Part shown: one piece after another, positions 15,694 through 24,359 of the stretch
Numbering within the stretch: position 1 is the stretch's first letter
Layout: the number at the start of each line of letters is the position of its first letter
Assembly: GCA_028823995.1 (NCBI GenBank)
Contig: JAPPFD010000040.1
Location: forward strand, 62,001 to 126,000
Length of the DNA: 64,000 nt
Origin: a bacterium
Lineage (GTDB): Bacteria > Actinomycetota > Acidimicrobiia > Spongiisociales > ZC4RG35
Direction of reading: 5' to 3'
Position numbers and translations under genes: made by a program
The notes under the pieces: model-generated
The model's input: only the letters and a program-made list of their open reading frames with translations
Told to the model about the DNA's origin: nothing
The model's database searches: none

Positions 15694-18159
15694 CTATTCG
15701 AAGCGTTCGTACACGGCTTCGATCGCATCGTCAAGCTCGTCAAGCTCGGTCTCCCAGCGCAGCATCTTCGAGCGCAGTCGCACATTCTGGTACGCCCCCC
15801 ACATGGTCATGGCTGGCGGCACCAACACGATGGACACGACCAGCGAGTACGCGATCGTGATGGCGGCCGTTATGGCGAACTGCTGGGATGCGACCAGCGG
15901 CGAGAACACCAGCACACCCAGTCCGAGCGCGGTGGTCAATGCCGAGCCCAGCAGCGCCGACCCTGTAATCGAGAGCGTCCTGACTGCGGCTTGCTCCGGG
16001 TCGCGCGCCAGGGAGTACTCCTCGCGATAGCGGTGAATCATGTGGATGGTGTAGTCCACCCCGATCCCGATCGAGAGGGCCGTGATAATGGATGTTATGA
16101 GCGTGTAGGGGATGCCCAGCAACGCCATGGTGCCCAGCACCGAGATCAATACCAGCACGATGGGGAACACTGCGATGAATCCCAGCGCAGGCTGGCGTAC
16201 CGTCACCCAGAAGAAGAGGGCGAGGACGGTCAAAGCCACGGCAATGGTGGTGCTGATAGCCTCGGTCTGCTGGTCCGTGATGGCGTCGGTGACGGTGAAT
16301 GAGATGATGCTGGACGAAGTTGCCGTCAGGGCGTCGTTGTCACCCAACCAGAGTTCCTCGAGCTCCTCCTGGGTGTCTCTCGACCGCGCGGTGTCGCCGG
16401 CAAAAGCCACGAATTGAATCAGCATGGCGTCGGTGCCGTCCGGATCGTTGACCAGGAGGCGTCCCAATCCGGGATCTATCGCCTCGATCCTGTCGAGCAA
16501 TTCCTGCATCTTCTGTGCGTCCAGTTCGATTCCCGCAGAGGCTTCCTGGAGCAACGCGGCCAGTTCGGGGTCGTACTTGTCACCCGGCTCCCCGCTGTCG
16601 TGGGTCCAGTCGCTAACCAGCAGGTTGTACGACGCGATGATCGGCCCTGCTGCGGCCCCCGGGCGAAGCCTCTCGTCCTCGAAGGCGTTCGTGAGATCGT
16701 GCAGGTTGAGAAGCGTGCGGGTCTCGGTGGCCTCGGCTTTCACAAGCACGCTGTACATCTCCGTCGAGCCGCCGATGGTCGCATCTAGGGTGTTCAGGTC
16801 CTCCAGCAATCCCCCGCCTCTCGGAAGGATGTCGCGGATGTTGAACTCCGACTCGAGGTCGGTCGCCGCGAATCCGAGCGCCACCGTCACCGCCAGCACC
16901 CCCACGACATAGGGTGTGGGCCGGCGGGTGACCCCTCTTCCCAGCAACTCCGCCAAAGGCCTGACGCCTGGCAGGGCATTCGAGATCGGCCTTGGCGCCT
17001 TCAGCTTGCCCCGTGCTTCCTTCCTTCTGTCGATGATCGTCCGACCGGCCGGAATTAGGGTAAGCATCACCGACAGGCTCATCGCCACGCCCAACCCTGC
17101 TATGACACCGAAGTCGTTGACTATCCCGATCGGGGAGAACAAATTCACCAACAGGCTCACGATGGTGGTGACCGCGGCAAGCGTGAGCGGCATGGTGACG
17201 TGTCTCAGTCCCACCTGGACGGCCCCGGTTACCTTCTCGCCGGCGACACGTTGCTCGCGGTAGTGCGAGACGATTTGGATCGCGTAGTCCACCGTTAGAC
17301 CGATCAGGATGATCGGCACCATGGTGGTGAGGGAATTGGGGGGGCCTACCACACCCAACCCGTTGGGACCGAGCCACCCTTCTGTTCCGACGATCCAGAT
17401 GATGGATAGGAACAGTCCTCCCAGGGTGAGGAGAAGGTCCGACACTGAGCGCATGAAGACCAGAATCAGCGCTGCGATCAAAAGAAAGGCCATCCCCACC
17501 AACGGCGCCATCCCTTCCTCCGTGGCCCTCTTGTACTCGTCTTCGATCACCACGGGTGAGATGCTGCTCACCTGCAACGGACCCTCATCTGCCAGCGCAA
17601 GGTCGTGGACCGCCCGGGAAGCAGCGTAGATGCGGTCGTCGTTGGTGTCCTGCAGGTTGATATTGGCTATGGCTATGTGCGTCCCGTCCGTGTCGACTCC
17701 GGTCGTAGCCTCAAGCGCTTCCCCGATCCCGGGGACGTTGCGGACGGAATCGATTTCGGCCTGCGTCACCGACTCTAAGGAGTCCACTCCGAGCACGGCT
17801 CTGACCAGCAAGGAGGGCGCGAACACAGGATCGGGATGCGCCAGCATGTCTCCCACGCTCGGATCGGCCGCGATCTCACCGATCAGGCTGTCCATCTGTG
17901 AGAGTCCCTCGGGCGTAAGCGCGTCTCCACGGAAGATGAGCGTGGCGACATGGGCCTCGGCGTCTCCAAAGAGTTCTTCGATCTCGGCCAAGGCCTTGGC
18001 GACGTCGCTCCCCTGGGGAAGGGTCTCGGCGGTCTCCGGCGGCTCCGCCCGGTACGTCGACCCTGCGCCCAGTGCCACTGTGATGATGAGCAGGACAATT
18101 ATGGTGATCCATGGGTAACCAGTCACCAGCCTGCGCAGCCGATCGAGTAGGTTGCTCAT
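15694..18159 (-). CDS. MMPL/RND-superfamily lipid or hydrophobe transporter
   Basis: An 821-residue membrane protein with the RND layout. One N-terminal helix (WITIIVLLIITVALGAGSTY) and a large extracytoplasmic domain come first, then a bundle of helices with the sterol-sensing-like stretch MVPIILIGLTVDYAIQIVSHYREQ. A second extracytoplasmic domain and a second bundle with IITALSIGIGVDYTIHMIHRYREE follow. The twin GxxVDY motifs hold the Asp residues of the proton relay in this family. Such proteins export lipids, hopanoids or other hydrophobic compounds. The ORF track starts at 18396, inside the Rieske gene; the ATG at 18159 has GGAAGGA at correct spacing and was chosen. It lies 61 bp after the Rieske gene, so one transcript is likely. 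Confidence 0.9.
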   Translation of the reverse strand: MSNLLDRLRRLVTGYPWITIIVLLIITVALGAGSTYRAEPPETAETLPQGSDVAKALAEIEELFGDAEAHVATLIFRGDALTPEGLSQMDSLIGEIAADPSVGDMLAHPDPVFAPSLLVRAVLGVDSLESVTQAEIDSVRNVPGIGEALEATTGVDTDGTHIAIANINLQDTNDDRIYAASRAVHDLALADEGPLQVSSISPVVIEDEYKRATEEGMAPLVGMAFLLIAALILVFMRSVSDLLLTLGGLFLSIIWIVGTEGWLGPNGLGVVGPPNSLTTMVPIILIGLTVDYAIQIVSHYREQRVAGEKVTGAVQVGLRHVTMPLTLAAVTTIVSLLVNLFSPIGIVNDFGVIAGLGVAMSLSVMLTLIPAGRTIIDRRKEARGKLKAPRPISNALPGVRPLAELLGRGVTRRPTPYVVGVLAVTVALGFAATDLESEFNIRDILPRGGGLLEDLNTLDATIGGSTEMYSVLVKAEATETRTLLNLHDLTNAFEDERLRPGAAAGPIIASYNLLVSDWTHDSGEPGDKYDPELAALLQEASAGIELDAQKMQELLDRIEAIDPGLGRLLVNDPDGTDAMLIQFVAFAGDTARSRDTQEELEELWLGDNDALTATSSSIISFTVTDAITDQQTEAISTTIAVALTVLALFFWVTVRQPALGFIAVFPIVLVLISVLGTMALLGIPYTLITSIITALSIGIGVDYTIHMIHRYREEYSLARDPEQAAVRTLSITGSALLGSALTTALGLGVLVFSPLVASQQFAITAAITIAYSLVVSIVLVPPAMTMWGAYQNVRLRSKMLRWETELDELDDAIEAVYERFE

Positions 18160-18220
18160 TACGTGTCCTTCCATTCGGGACCGGCCGGGGAGCGCCGCGA
18201 CTTGAAGCCGGCTCCAATGC

Positions 18221-19297
18221 TCATCCCACCGAACCTCCTGCTTTGATACTGACTGGACTGGGCGAGTCACCCGGATCAGGGTAGAACTGGGTGCAATACC
18301 GTCGGTACCGCATGATCTCGCCGTCGGAACGACAGAGGCGCGGGCGGGGTATGAACCGCTTCTTCTCCCAGATGACCAGGTCCTGCAGAACGTCATGCCG
18401 TTGGAAGGTGGACATGAATCTGTTCATGAGGGGCGCCCGGAGCCCCACCGGGAGAAAACCCATCCCCGCAATCCAGCGCTTCGGTCGGCGAATCTCTTTG
18501 ACCTGGGAGGCCAGCGACAGGTCGATGAGCGTTCCGTCCACGGGTGTCGCCAGTACCCAGAGGCGCAAATCCATGCCGATGGAGTGTTCCCGGATTCTCA
18601 CGTAGGAGTACCCCAAGCCATAAATGCGCGTCCTGGCCGAGACGTCTGTGGTGAACTTTGCAACCCCACCTATCGTTTGCGTTCTTCTGAAATCGAAGTC
18701 GCTCTCAAGGCGGGGGCCTTCAATAATCACTTTCTCGGCGCGTTTCACACTGTCGTAGCCATGGACATACCGCAGGTGGCCCAAGTCCACGGAGTTCTCG
18801 GTCGTCTCCTGGGGGTGGCCGGGGAACCGCAAGGTGGTGATTATGAGATCGCTCCACCCGGCTTGGTCCGGTAACTCGGAGGGCAGGCGCCACTGCGGTT
18901 CCCGTCCGCCGACGCCCCACCAGGCGAAGATCATGTCGGCGACCTGCCGCGTCTCGAAGACTCGGAGCCGCGTGAACTTGGGCGGGTTTGCGTAGGGCGT
19001 TGCGACGCATTCGCCGGTCGCGTCGAACTCGAAGCCATGGAACGGGCACACGAGTCGACCATCGCAGACGCGGCCTCCGCCGGAGGGAGTCAGGTCGGAG
19101 CCAAGATGCGGGCAGACGGCCTCGGCTACGCACACCTGCCCGTCCTCGTCGCACCAGACCACGATGTTCTCTCCCATCCAGGTCTTCTCGACGAGCTTGG
19201 CCTTCCGGAACTCCTTCAGACTGGCGACGAAGTACCAGCCCTCAGGAAAAGGGGAAGGCAGTGGGGCGGTCTCAAGCCCCGTATTTCCAATTGACAT
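18221..19297 (-). CDS. Rieske non-haem iron oxygenase (steroid/sterol-oxygenase-like)
   Basis: The 358-residue protein has a Rieske [2Fe-2S] site CPHLG...CPFHG (Cys62, His64, Cys84, His87) and a mononuclear iron site ENSVDLGHLRYVHG (Asp171 bridging, His174 and His179 ligands). The ETTENSVDxxHLRYVHG form is close to that of KshA and of the Neverland/DAF-36 cholesterol 7-desaturases, so a polycyclic lipid or steroid-like substrate is likely (inference). It needs a reductase partner, and none adjoins it. It is transcribed with the MMPL exporter and convergently to the P450 gene. The ATG start has GGGAGAG upstream. Confidence 0.88.
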   Translation of the reverse strand: MSIGNTGLETAPLPSPFPEGWYFVASLKEFRKAKLVEKTWMGENIVVWCDEDGQVCVAEAVCPHLGSDLTPSGGGRVCDGRLVCPFHGFEFDATGECVATPYANPPKFTRLRVFETRQVADMIFAWWGVGGREPQWRLPSELPDQAGWSDLIITTLRFPGHPQETTENSVDLGHLRYVHGYDSVKRAEKVIIEGPRLESDFDFRRTQTIGGVAKFTTDVSARTRIYGLGYSYVRIREHSIGMDLRLWVLATPVDGTLIDLSLASQVKEIRRPKRWIAGMGFLPVGLRAPLMNRFMSTFQRHDVLQDLVIWEKKRFIPRPRLCRSDGEIMRYRRYCTQFYPDPGDSPSPVSIKAGGSVG

Positions 19298-19413
19298 CGA
19301 TCACCGAACTCTCTCCCGGGTTCTTGGTTGACTGCGTCCTTGGCGTCCGGACGACCCGCGTAGGGCGCTCTGGACGGCGTGCCCAACCCACCTCGGGACC
19401 AGCACGTTTAACT

Positions 19414-19434
19414 GTAGCTTGTCAGATTAGCTAC
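19414..19434. promoter_or_regulatory. Inverted repeat upstream of the Rieske gene
   Basis: GTAGCT-N9-AGCTAC is a perfect 6-bp dyad, 21 bp overall, located 117 bp upstream of the Rieske start codon. Its size suits a dimeric repressor such as a TetR-type protein. No regulator gene is nearby, so this is only a candidate operator. Confidence 0.35.
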
Positions 19435-19520
19435 CTTCACCAGCAGAATTCGCCATCTGGATCCGGCGTGGAGGGCTGTGGCGCACGGGCTGGAGAAGAA
19501 GAATGACCTGCACCCTAGGT

Positions 19521-19967
19521 TCAGTCGTTCAATGCTTTCTCATAGGTGACCGAGGTCCGCAGCCGGTCCTCGGGGATGTCGTAGTAAGTACGCAAAACGG
19601 CTTGCGAGTCGGCCGAAAGAACGTAACCTCCCTTCTCAAGTATCCCCCGCGCCTTGTAGTTATCAGCGTATGTCCCCACGATGACCCGGCGAACACCCGA
19701 GAGCCGCTCCTCGACGAAATGTAAGAGCGCGGATGCAACGCCTTTTCTCTGATGGCGGGGAAGTATGTAAGCGTGGCGGAGCAGGGCCACCTCCCCGATC
19801 GGCTCGCTTCCCATCACCCCGACCAGGGTGGGGCCGACGAACGCTCCCCACCAGGTCATGCGACGTGCTTCGGCTTCCCAGGCGGCCTCGTCCATCTCCG
19901 GGTCGTGTAGCTCCTCAGGCGGAAGGAACTCCCGGTACCACCGGGCGGCGGTATTGATCACCTCCAC
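19521..19967 (-). CDS. GNAT-family N-acetyltransferase (true start probably upstream)
   Basis: A GCN5-related acetyltransferase that would move an acetyl group from acetyl-CoA to an unknown amine. The acetyl-CoA pyrophosphate loop is RHQRKGVASAL, and NYKARGILEKGGYV is the typical motif B helix. The first usual start codon is GTG 19967, but the frame stays open upstream to a TGA at 20097-20099. It encodes DRLAIRELTSEDRTAA just before it, the classic first strand and helix of a GNAT. No ATG, GTG or TTG lies in those 43 codons; only a CTG (first base 20033) and an ATT (20018) could serve. Either a rare start is used, or the 5' end has been damaged. Confidence 0.8.
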   Translation of the reverse strand: MEVINTAARWYREFLPPEELHDPEMDEAAWEAEARRMTWWGAFVGPTLVGVMGSEPIGEVALLRHAYILPRHQRKGVASALLHFVEERLSGVRRVIVGTYADNYKARGILEKGGYVLSADSQAVLRTYYDIPEDRLRTSVTYEKALND

Positions 19968-20110
19968 GGCCGCGGTACGGTCCTCGGACGTGAGCTCTCG
20001 GATGGCGAGGCGGTCAATGACGTCGCGGCTCAGGACGCTATCCGAGAGATGAAGTGATGGTTGGCTCCCAGGTTCCGCGGCGGCCCATACAGGCTGTCAA
20101 GCTTACCCTT

Positions 20111-20782
20111 CTAGAGGAGGAGCACGAGCGTACTTGCGATACAGGCCGCCAGCACGCCTATCGCGGCCGCCAAGGTGAGGCAACCGCTTCTCTTCCTGGC
20201 CACAGGCGTTCTCCGTCGCGGGGTCGGCATTGCCTTGGTGAGTTCCTGAACTCTCCTTCCTTCCTCAATGGCCTCCATGAGACGGGACTCCGCGTCCCAG
20301 GGTTTGCGACTCACGGTTCTGCCCTCCACGAACCCGTCCAGTTGCCTCCAGATCCGGGACAGGTCGCCGTCCGCCGCCAAGGCCATCATCTCCCAGTTGT
20401 CCCGTAGTCCCGCTCTTGTCAGGTTGGCTGAGCCGATCAATGCCGCTTTAGCAGATCTATTCCTCGGCGCTGCGATCACCCAGGCCTTGGCGTGAAGCAT
20501 CGACTTTCCTTCGGCGCTTCTTCCGGTCCGATACCAACTGAGGGTCCGGACATCTCTGCGCCGAAGGAATTGGAGCGCCCTGGCGCGATCACGATTGGTT
20601 GCCCTCTCGAAGTGGTGTGGCTTGGTATCGCCGATGATCAGGGTTACGGGCCGCCCCCGTGTGTTCTCATGCAGCCAAGCCAACCCCCACACGCTTGCAT
20701 ATCCCACCAACACAAATAGATGTCCGTGGGGAGAGTCCCCAAGAAACCGCTGTATATGTCCTTGGGCGTTGTAATCAGGCAT
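20111..20782 (-). CDS. PLD-like domain protein with C-terminal membrane anchor
   Basis: The 223-residue protein has one half of a phospholipase D-type active site, LHAKAWVIAAPRN...ALIGSANLTRAGL. The HxK and GSANLT elements are present but the Asp of HxKxxxxD is not at its usual place. Residues about 200-223 are a hydrophobic helix (LTLAAAIGVLAACIASTLVLLL) preceded by Arg/Lys, so it is probably tail-anchored with the PLD domain inside the cell. PLD-like proteins include nucleases and lipases, and one HKD half can dimerise to make a full site. Function here is unknown. It precedes the GNAT gene on the same strand by about 140 bp. Confidence 0.65.
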   Translation of the reverse strand: MPDYNAQGHIQRFLGDSPHGHLFVLVGYASVWGLAWLHENTRGRPVTLIIGDTKPHHFERATNRDRARALQFLRRRDVRTLSWYRTGRSAEGKSMLHAKAWVIAAPRNRSAKAALIGSANLTRAGLRDNWEMMALAADGDLSRIWRQLDGFVEGRTVSRKPWDAESRLMEAIEEGRRVQELTKAMPTPRRRTPVARKRSGCLTLAAAIGVLAACIASTLVLLL

Positions 20783-20891
20783 GTTGGGACGTCCTGGGCG
20801 CCTGCAGTCGCGATAAGTTTGATGTTGGAGCTTATCTCCTCACGATGTCCCCATTTGAAAAAGGGACCAGAGCCAAGAAGGTCGTAAGACG

Positions 20892-21938
20892 GTGAAGCCG
20901 ATCAGAGCCGCGATGGTTACTCCTCTCACCGGTCCCCTGGCGTTGTACGGCCGGGTGGCGGGTGAGTCGGTGAGGCTGTGGGCTGACCAGGTTGCCGCAC
21001 CGGAGTCGGTGGTACTCACTTTGTACGACGCCCACCCCGATCCGGTATCAGCGGTGCGCCAGGCAGAGGCGTCCGGGCCTGACGTGCTGTTCGGGCCCTA
21101 CGGGAGAGGTCCGGCGCTGGCGGTGGCGCGGGCGACCTCCCGTTTGGTGTGGAACGGTGGTGGGGCGAGCGCCCGACTCGCCGCACCGGAGTTCGAGAAT
21201 GTGGTGAACATCCCTGCTCCCGCGGCTTCGTACTTCCAGGGCGGGCTGGCAGCAATCCGCGATGTGGACGCCGGGGTTGCCTCGGTGGTGGTGATCCACA
21301 CCGGGAAGGGGTTTTCCGGAGAGGTGGCGGGGGGAGCGGTTTCCGCCGCCGGGGACCTGGGAATGACGTGCGCTGAAGTTCTGTTCAAACCCGGCCATGC
21401 GGGAGAGTCTCTACCCCGGGTTCCGGGTGGTGACGTGTTGGCGATGGTGGGGTCCTTCGAAGACGAGTTGGAGATGGTCAGGGCTTTGAATAGGCGCCGT
21501 TGGAGAGCGGTTCTGTCGGTTGCTGCCGGGGTAGACGAGGTGCTGGAGGCTTTGGGCGACCGGAGAGAGCGTCTGCTGGGCCCGGCACAATGGATGCCCG
21601 GCGCCGCATTCGGCCCCGACGTGGGCCCGGACGCCGAGTGGTTCGCCGGTTCCTTTCAGCGGCGATTCGGGACCTTTCCTCCCTACCCGGCCGTCCAGGC
21701 GCTGGCGGCGGCGGTTATCTGGTGGGAGTGTGTCCGGCTGGCCGGGACCCTGGAGGAGAGCGCCCTTCTGGCCCAGGCCCGGCGCCTGGATACCCGGACC
21801 CTCTACGGAGGGTTCAAACTCGGTCCCGTCAGCGGTCTCCAGGTCGGCCATCGGGTGGTGACGGTCCAGTGGCAGGATGGTTTCCGCCGTGTGGTCTGGC
21901 CTCCCCATCGGGCGGAAGCCTCACTCCGGCTGATCTGA
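20892..21938 (+). CDS. Periplasmic-binding-protein-like protein without signal peptide
   Basis: The 348-residue sequence has the two-lobe type I binding-protein pattern of the LivK/AmiC group. It starts IRAAMVTPLTGPLALYGRVAGESVRLWAD, and contains DVLFGPYGRGPALAVARAT and a hinge-like VVVIHTGKGFSGE. It begins at its mature-like N-terminus with GTG. The frame upstream closes at a TGA about 36 bp before and offers no signal peptide, so the protein should be cytoplasmic. Cytoplasmic members such as AmiC act as ligand sensors for a regulator. No membrane or ATPase partner is next to it. The following gene is an MMPL transporter 183 bp later. Confidence 0.65.
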   Translation: MKPIRAAMVTPLTGPLALYGRVAGESVRLWADQVAAPESVVLTLYDAHPDPVSAVRQAEASGPDVLFGPYGRGPALAVARATSRLVWNGGGASARLAAPEFENVVNIPAPAASYFQGGLAAIRDVDAGVASVVVIHTGKGFSGEVAGGAVSAAGDLGMTCAEVLFKPGHAGESLPRVPGGDVLAMVGSFEDELEMVRALNRRRWRAVLSVAAGVDEVLEALGDRRERLLGPAQWMPGAAFGPDVGPDAEWFAGSFQRRFGTFPPYPAVQALAAAVIWWECVRLAGTLEESALLAQARRLDTRTLYGGFKLGPVSGLQVGHRVVTVQWQDGFRRVVWPPHRAEASLRLI

Positions 21939-22121
21939 CCGGGCTGGCCGAAGGGACCTGGTGCAGGGACCGGTGGTCGCTTGGCCATTCCTGTCGATGG
22001 CAGGCAAGGTCTGAGACTCCACCCTTCAGTCCTCTGACAGGTGGCCTTGATCTCTCTCCCCGGTCATAGCAGGTGGTAGGGTAGATCGGGAATAGGATGT
22101 CTGGCCGCGGAGGAACCGGTT

Positions 22122-24320
22122 GTGACGAGGAAATTGGCCCGTATGAGCGCCCGCAGGCCATGGATTGTTGTGGGCGTTTGGGTGTTGGTGGTTGCAGTGG
22201 CGCTGGGACTCGTTCAGGCCCTGCTGCCGAGCGCTACCACCACCGAGTTGAGTTTGGGGAGCGACTACGAGTCAGAGCAGGCAGCGGCCCTGCTGGAGGA
22301 GAGGCTACGAGGGCCTACACCCCTCAATGAGTTGGTGATAGTCCAGTCTCCGTCGATGACGGTCGATGATCCTCAGTTCCAGGCAAAGGTCGAGTCCATC
22401 CATGACCAGGTCACGGCGTTGGGACCGGAGACCGTTGTGTCGGGATCGCACTACTACCTGAGTGGCGAGGAGCTTCTCGTGTCGGCCGACCGCAGGACTA
22501 CCATCATGAGCTTCGTCCTGGCGGGCGACTTCAAGGAGGCGACCGAGAACGTCGAGGACGTGGTACACCTCGTCCAGGAGGCGGACGGCACAGACGGCTT
22601 CCGGGTGCTGATCGGGGGGGACGCCAGCGTGGCCTTCGAGAACAACGAGCTGAGCGCCGAAGACCTGGAGAAGGGCGAGCGGATCGGCATTCCCGTGGCG
22701 TTGATCATCCTGCTGACCCTATTCGGTTCGGTCGTAGCCACCCTGTTGCCGTTGGGGTTGGCCATTGTCGCCATTGTCCTGGCGCTGGGGGCGGTCGGGG
22801 TCATCGGCCAGTTCTTCGAATTGGTCTTCTTCGTGACGATGATGATCACGATGATCGGCCTGGCGGTGGGGATCGATTATTCCCTCCTGATCGTTTCCCG
22901 TTTCCGGGAAGAGTTGGATAGGGGTCTCGAGGTAAAGGACGCGGTCGCAAAGACTGGCGATACTGCTGGTCGCACGGTGCTGTTCAGCGGCACCACCGTG
23001 GTGCTGGCCCTCATCGGCATGCTCATCGTCCCCGTCTCGTTCTTCCGGTCGCTCGGCCTCGGGGCCATTCTGGTTGTCATTACCGCATTGGCAGCCACGC
23101 TTACGCTCCTGCCCGCGGTGCTGGCGTTGCTGGGCCCGAAGGTAGGTCTGTTGAGGGTGCCCTTCCTGGAGAGGTTCTCGCTGAGGAGTCCCCAGAGCAC
23201 TGAGCACGGGTTCTGGGAGAAGGTGACCAAGGCCGTCACGCGCTATCCCTGGGTCAGCATTCTCCTCACCAGCGTTCCCCTCATCTTCCTGACGGTCTTC
23301 TACTTTGACATCCATACGGGTCTGAACGACGTCAACTCCTTCCCCGACAAGTCGAAGACCAAAGAGACGTTCATCGTCTTCGAGGAGGAGTTCTCGGTCG
23401 GGGAGGTCACACCTGCCGGGGTGCTCAGTCCGGCGGAGATCGTGGTGGAGGCGAACATCGCCGACCCGCAGGTGCAGCAAGCAGGGTTCCGCCTGGTGCA
23501 GCTTCTCCAGGGGGACCCGGCCTTTCCGATCCCGCCGCAACTGGAAGTCAACGACGCGGGGGATCTCGCCCTGCTGTCGCTTCCGTTCCCGGGCGAGCCC
23601 AACAGCCGTCTGGCTACCGAGAGGCTCACCAAGATCCGGGAAGAGTACATTCCGGCGGCCTTCGAAGGCGTCGAAGCCGAGGCGTATGTCGGTGGCGTGA
23701 CGGCCGAGGCCACCGATTTCTACGGCATTGTCGATGTCTACACACCCATAGTCTTTGCCTTCGTCCTGGGTCTCAGCTTCATCTTGCTGATGCTCGTCTT
23801 CCGCTCGATCGCCATCCCCATCAAGGCGATCATCATGAATCTGCTATCGGTTGGCGCCACCTATGGCCTGTTGGTGCTGGTCTTCCAGAAGGGAGTGGGA
23901 GCAGACCTCCTAGGATTCCAGCGCGCCGAGGTGATCGACGCGTGGATTCCCCTGTTCCTGTTCAGTATCCTGTTCGGGCTTTCCATGGACTATCACGTGT
24001 TCTTGCTGAGCCGCATCCGGGAACGCTACGACCAGACAGGGAACAACGCCCAGGCGGTCGCATACGGTCTGCGCTCGACGGGAGCCATGATCACCGGCGC
24101 CGCCCTGATCATGGTTGCCGTGTTCGGTGGATTCGCGGCTGGTGAGACCGTCGTCAATCAGTTGGTGGGATTCGGGTTGGCCGTGGCCGTGTTCCTGGAT
24201 GCGACCCTGGTCCGGTCGGTGTTGGTACCCGCCAGCATGGAAGTGCTGGGAGCCCGCAACTGGTACCTGCCGTCGTGGCTCGGCTGGCTGCCGGACTTGC
24301 GGGTGGAAGCAGAAGAGTAG
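22122..24320 (+). CDS. MMPL-family transporter
   Basis: A 732-residue RND-superfamily membrane protein of the actinobacterial MMPL type. It starts GTG, MTRKLARMSARRPWIVVGVWVLVVAVALGLV, with the first helix at about 13-33. Two helix bundles follow, each with the proton-relay stretch: IGLAVGIDYSLLIVSRFREEL in the first and LFGLSMDYHVFLLSRIRERY in the second. MMPL proteins move lipids, siderophores or other hydrophobic products across the membrane. It is only about 40 bp ahead of a DUF2236 oxygenase-like gene, so the two probably form an operon. It is shorter than and distinct from the first MMPL gene in the window. Confidence 0.92.
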   Translation: MTRKLARMSARRPWIVVGVWVLVVAVALGLVQALLPSATTTELSLGSDYESEQAAALLEERLRGPTPLNELVIVQSPSMTVDDPQFQAKVESIHDQVTALGPETVVSGSHYYLSGEELLVSADRRTTIMSFVLAGDFKEATENVEDVVHLVQEADGTDGFRVLIGGDASVAFENNELSAEDLEKGERIGIPVALIILLTLFGSVVATLLPLGLAIVAIVLALGAVGVIGQFFELVFFVTMMITMIGLAVGIDYSLLIVSRFREELDRGLEVKDAVAKTGDTAGRTVLFSGTTVVLALIGMLIVPVSFFRSLGLGAILVVITALAATLTLLPAVLALLGPKVGLLRVPFLERFSLRSPQSTEHGFWEKVTKAVTRYPWVSILLTSVPLIFLTVFYFDIHTGLNDVNSFPDKSKTKETFIVFEEEFSVGEVTPAGVLSPAEIVVEANIADPQVQQAGFRLVQLLQGDPAFPIPPQLEVNDAGDLALLSLPFPGEPNSRLATERLTKIREEYIPAAFEGVEAEAYVGGVTAEATDFYGIVDVYTPIVFAFVLGLSFILLMLVFRSIAIPIKAIIMNLLSVGATYGLLVLVFQKGVGADLLGFQRAEVIDAWIPLFLFSILFGLSMDYHVFLLSRIRERYDQTGNNAQAVAYGLRSTGAMITGAALIMVAVFGGFAAGETVVNQLVGFGLAVAVFLDATLVRSVLVPASMEVLGARNWYLPSWLGWLPDLRVEAEE

Positions 24321-24359
24321 GCGGGCCCATGGGCGCCACCGGTGAAGGCTAGGTCGCTG

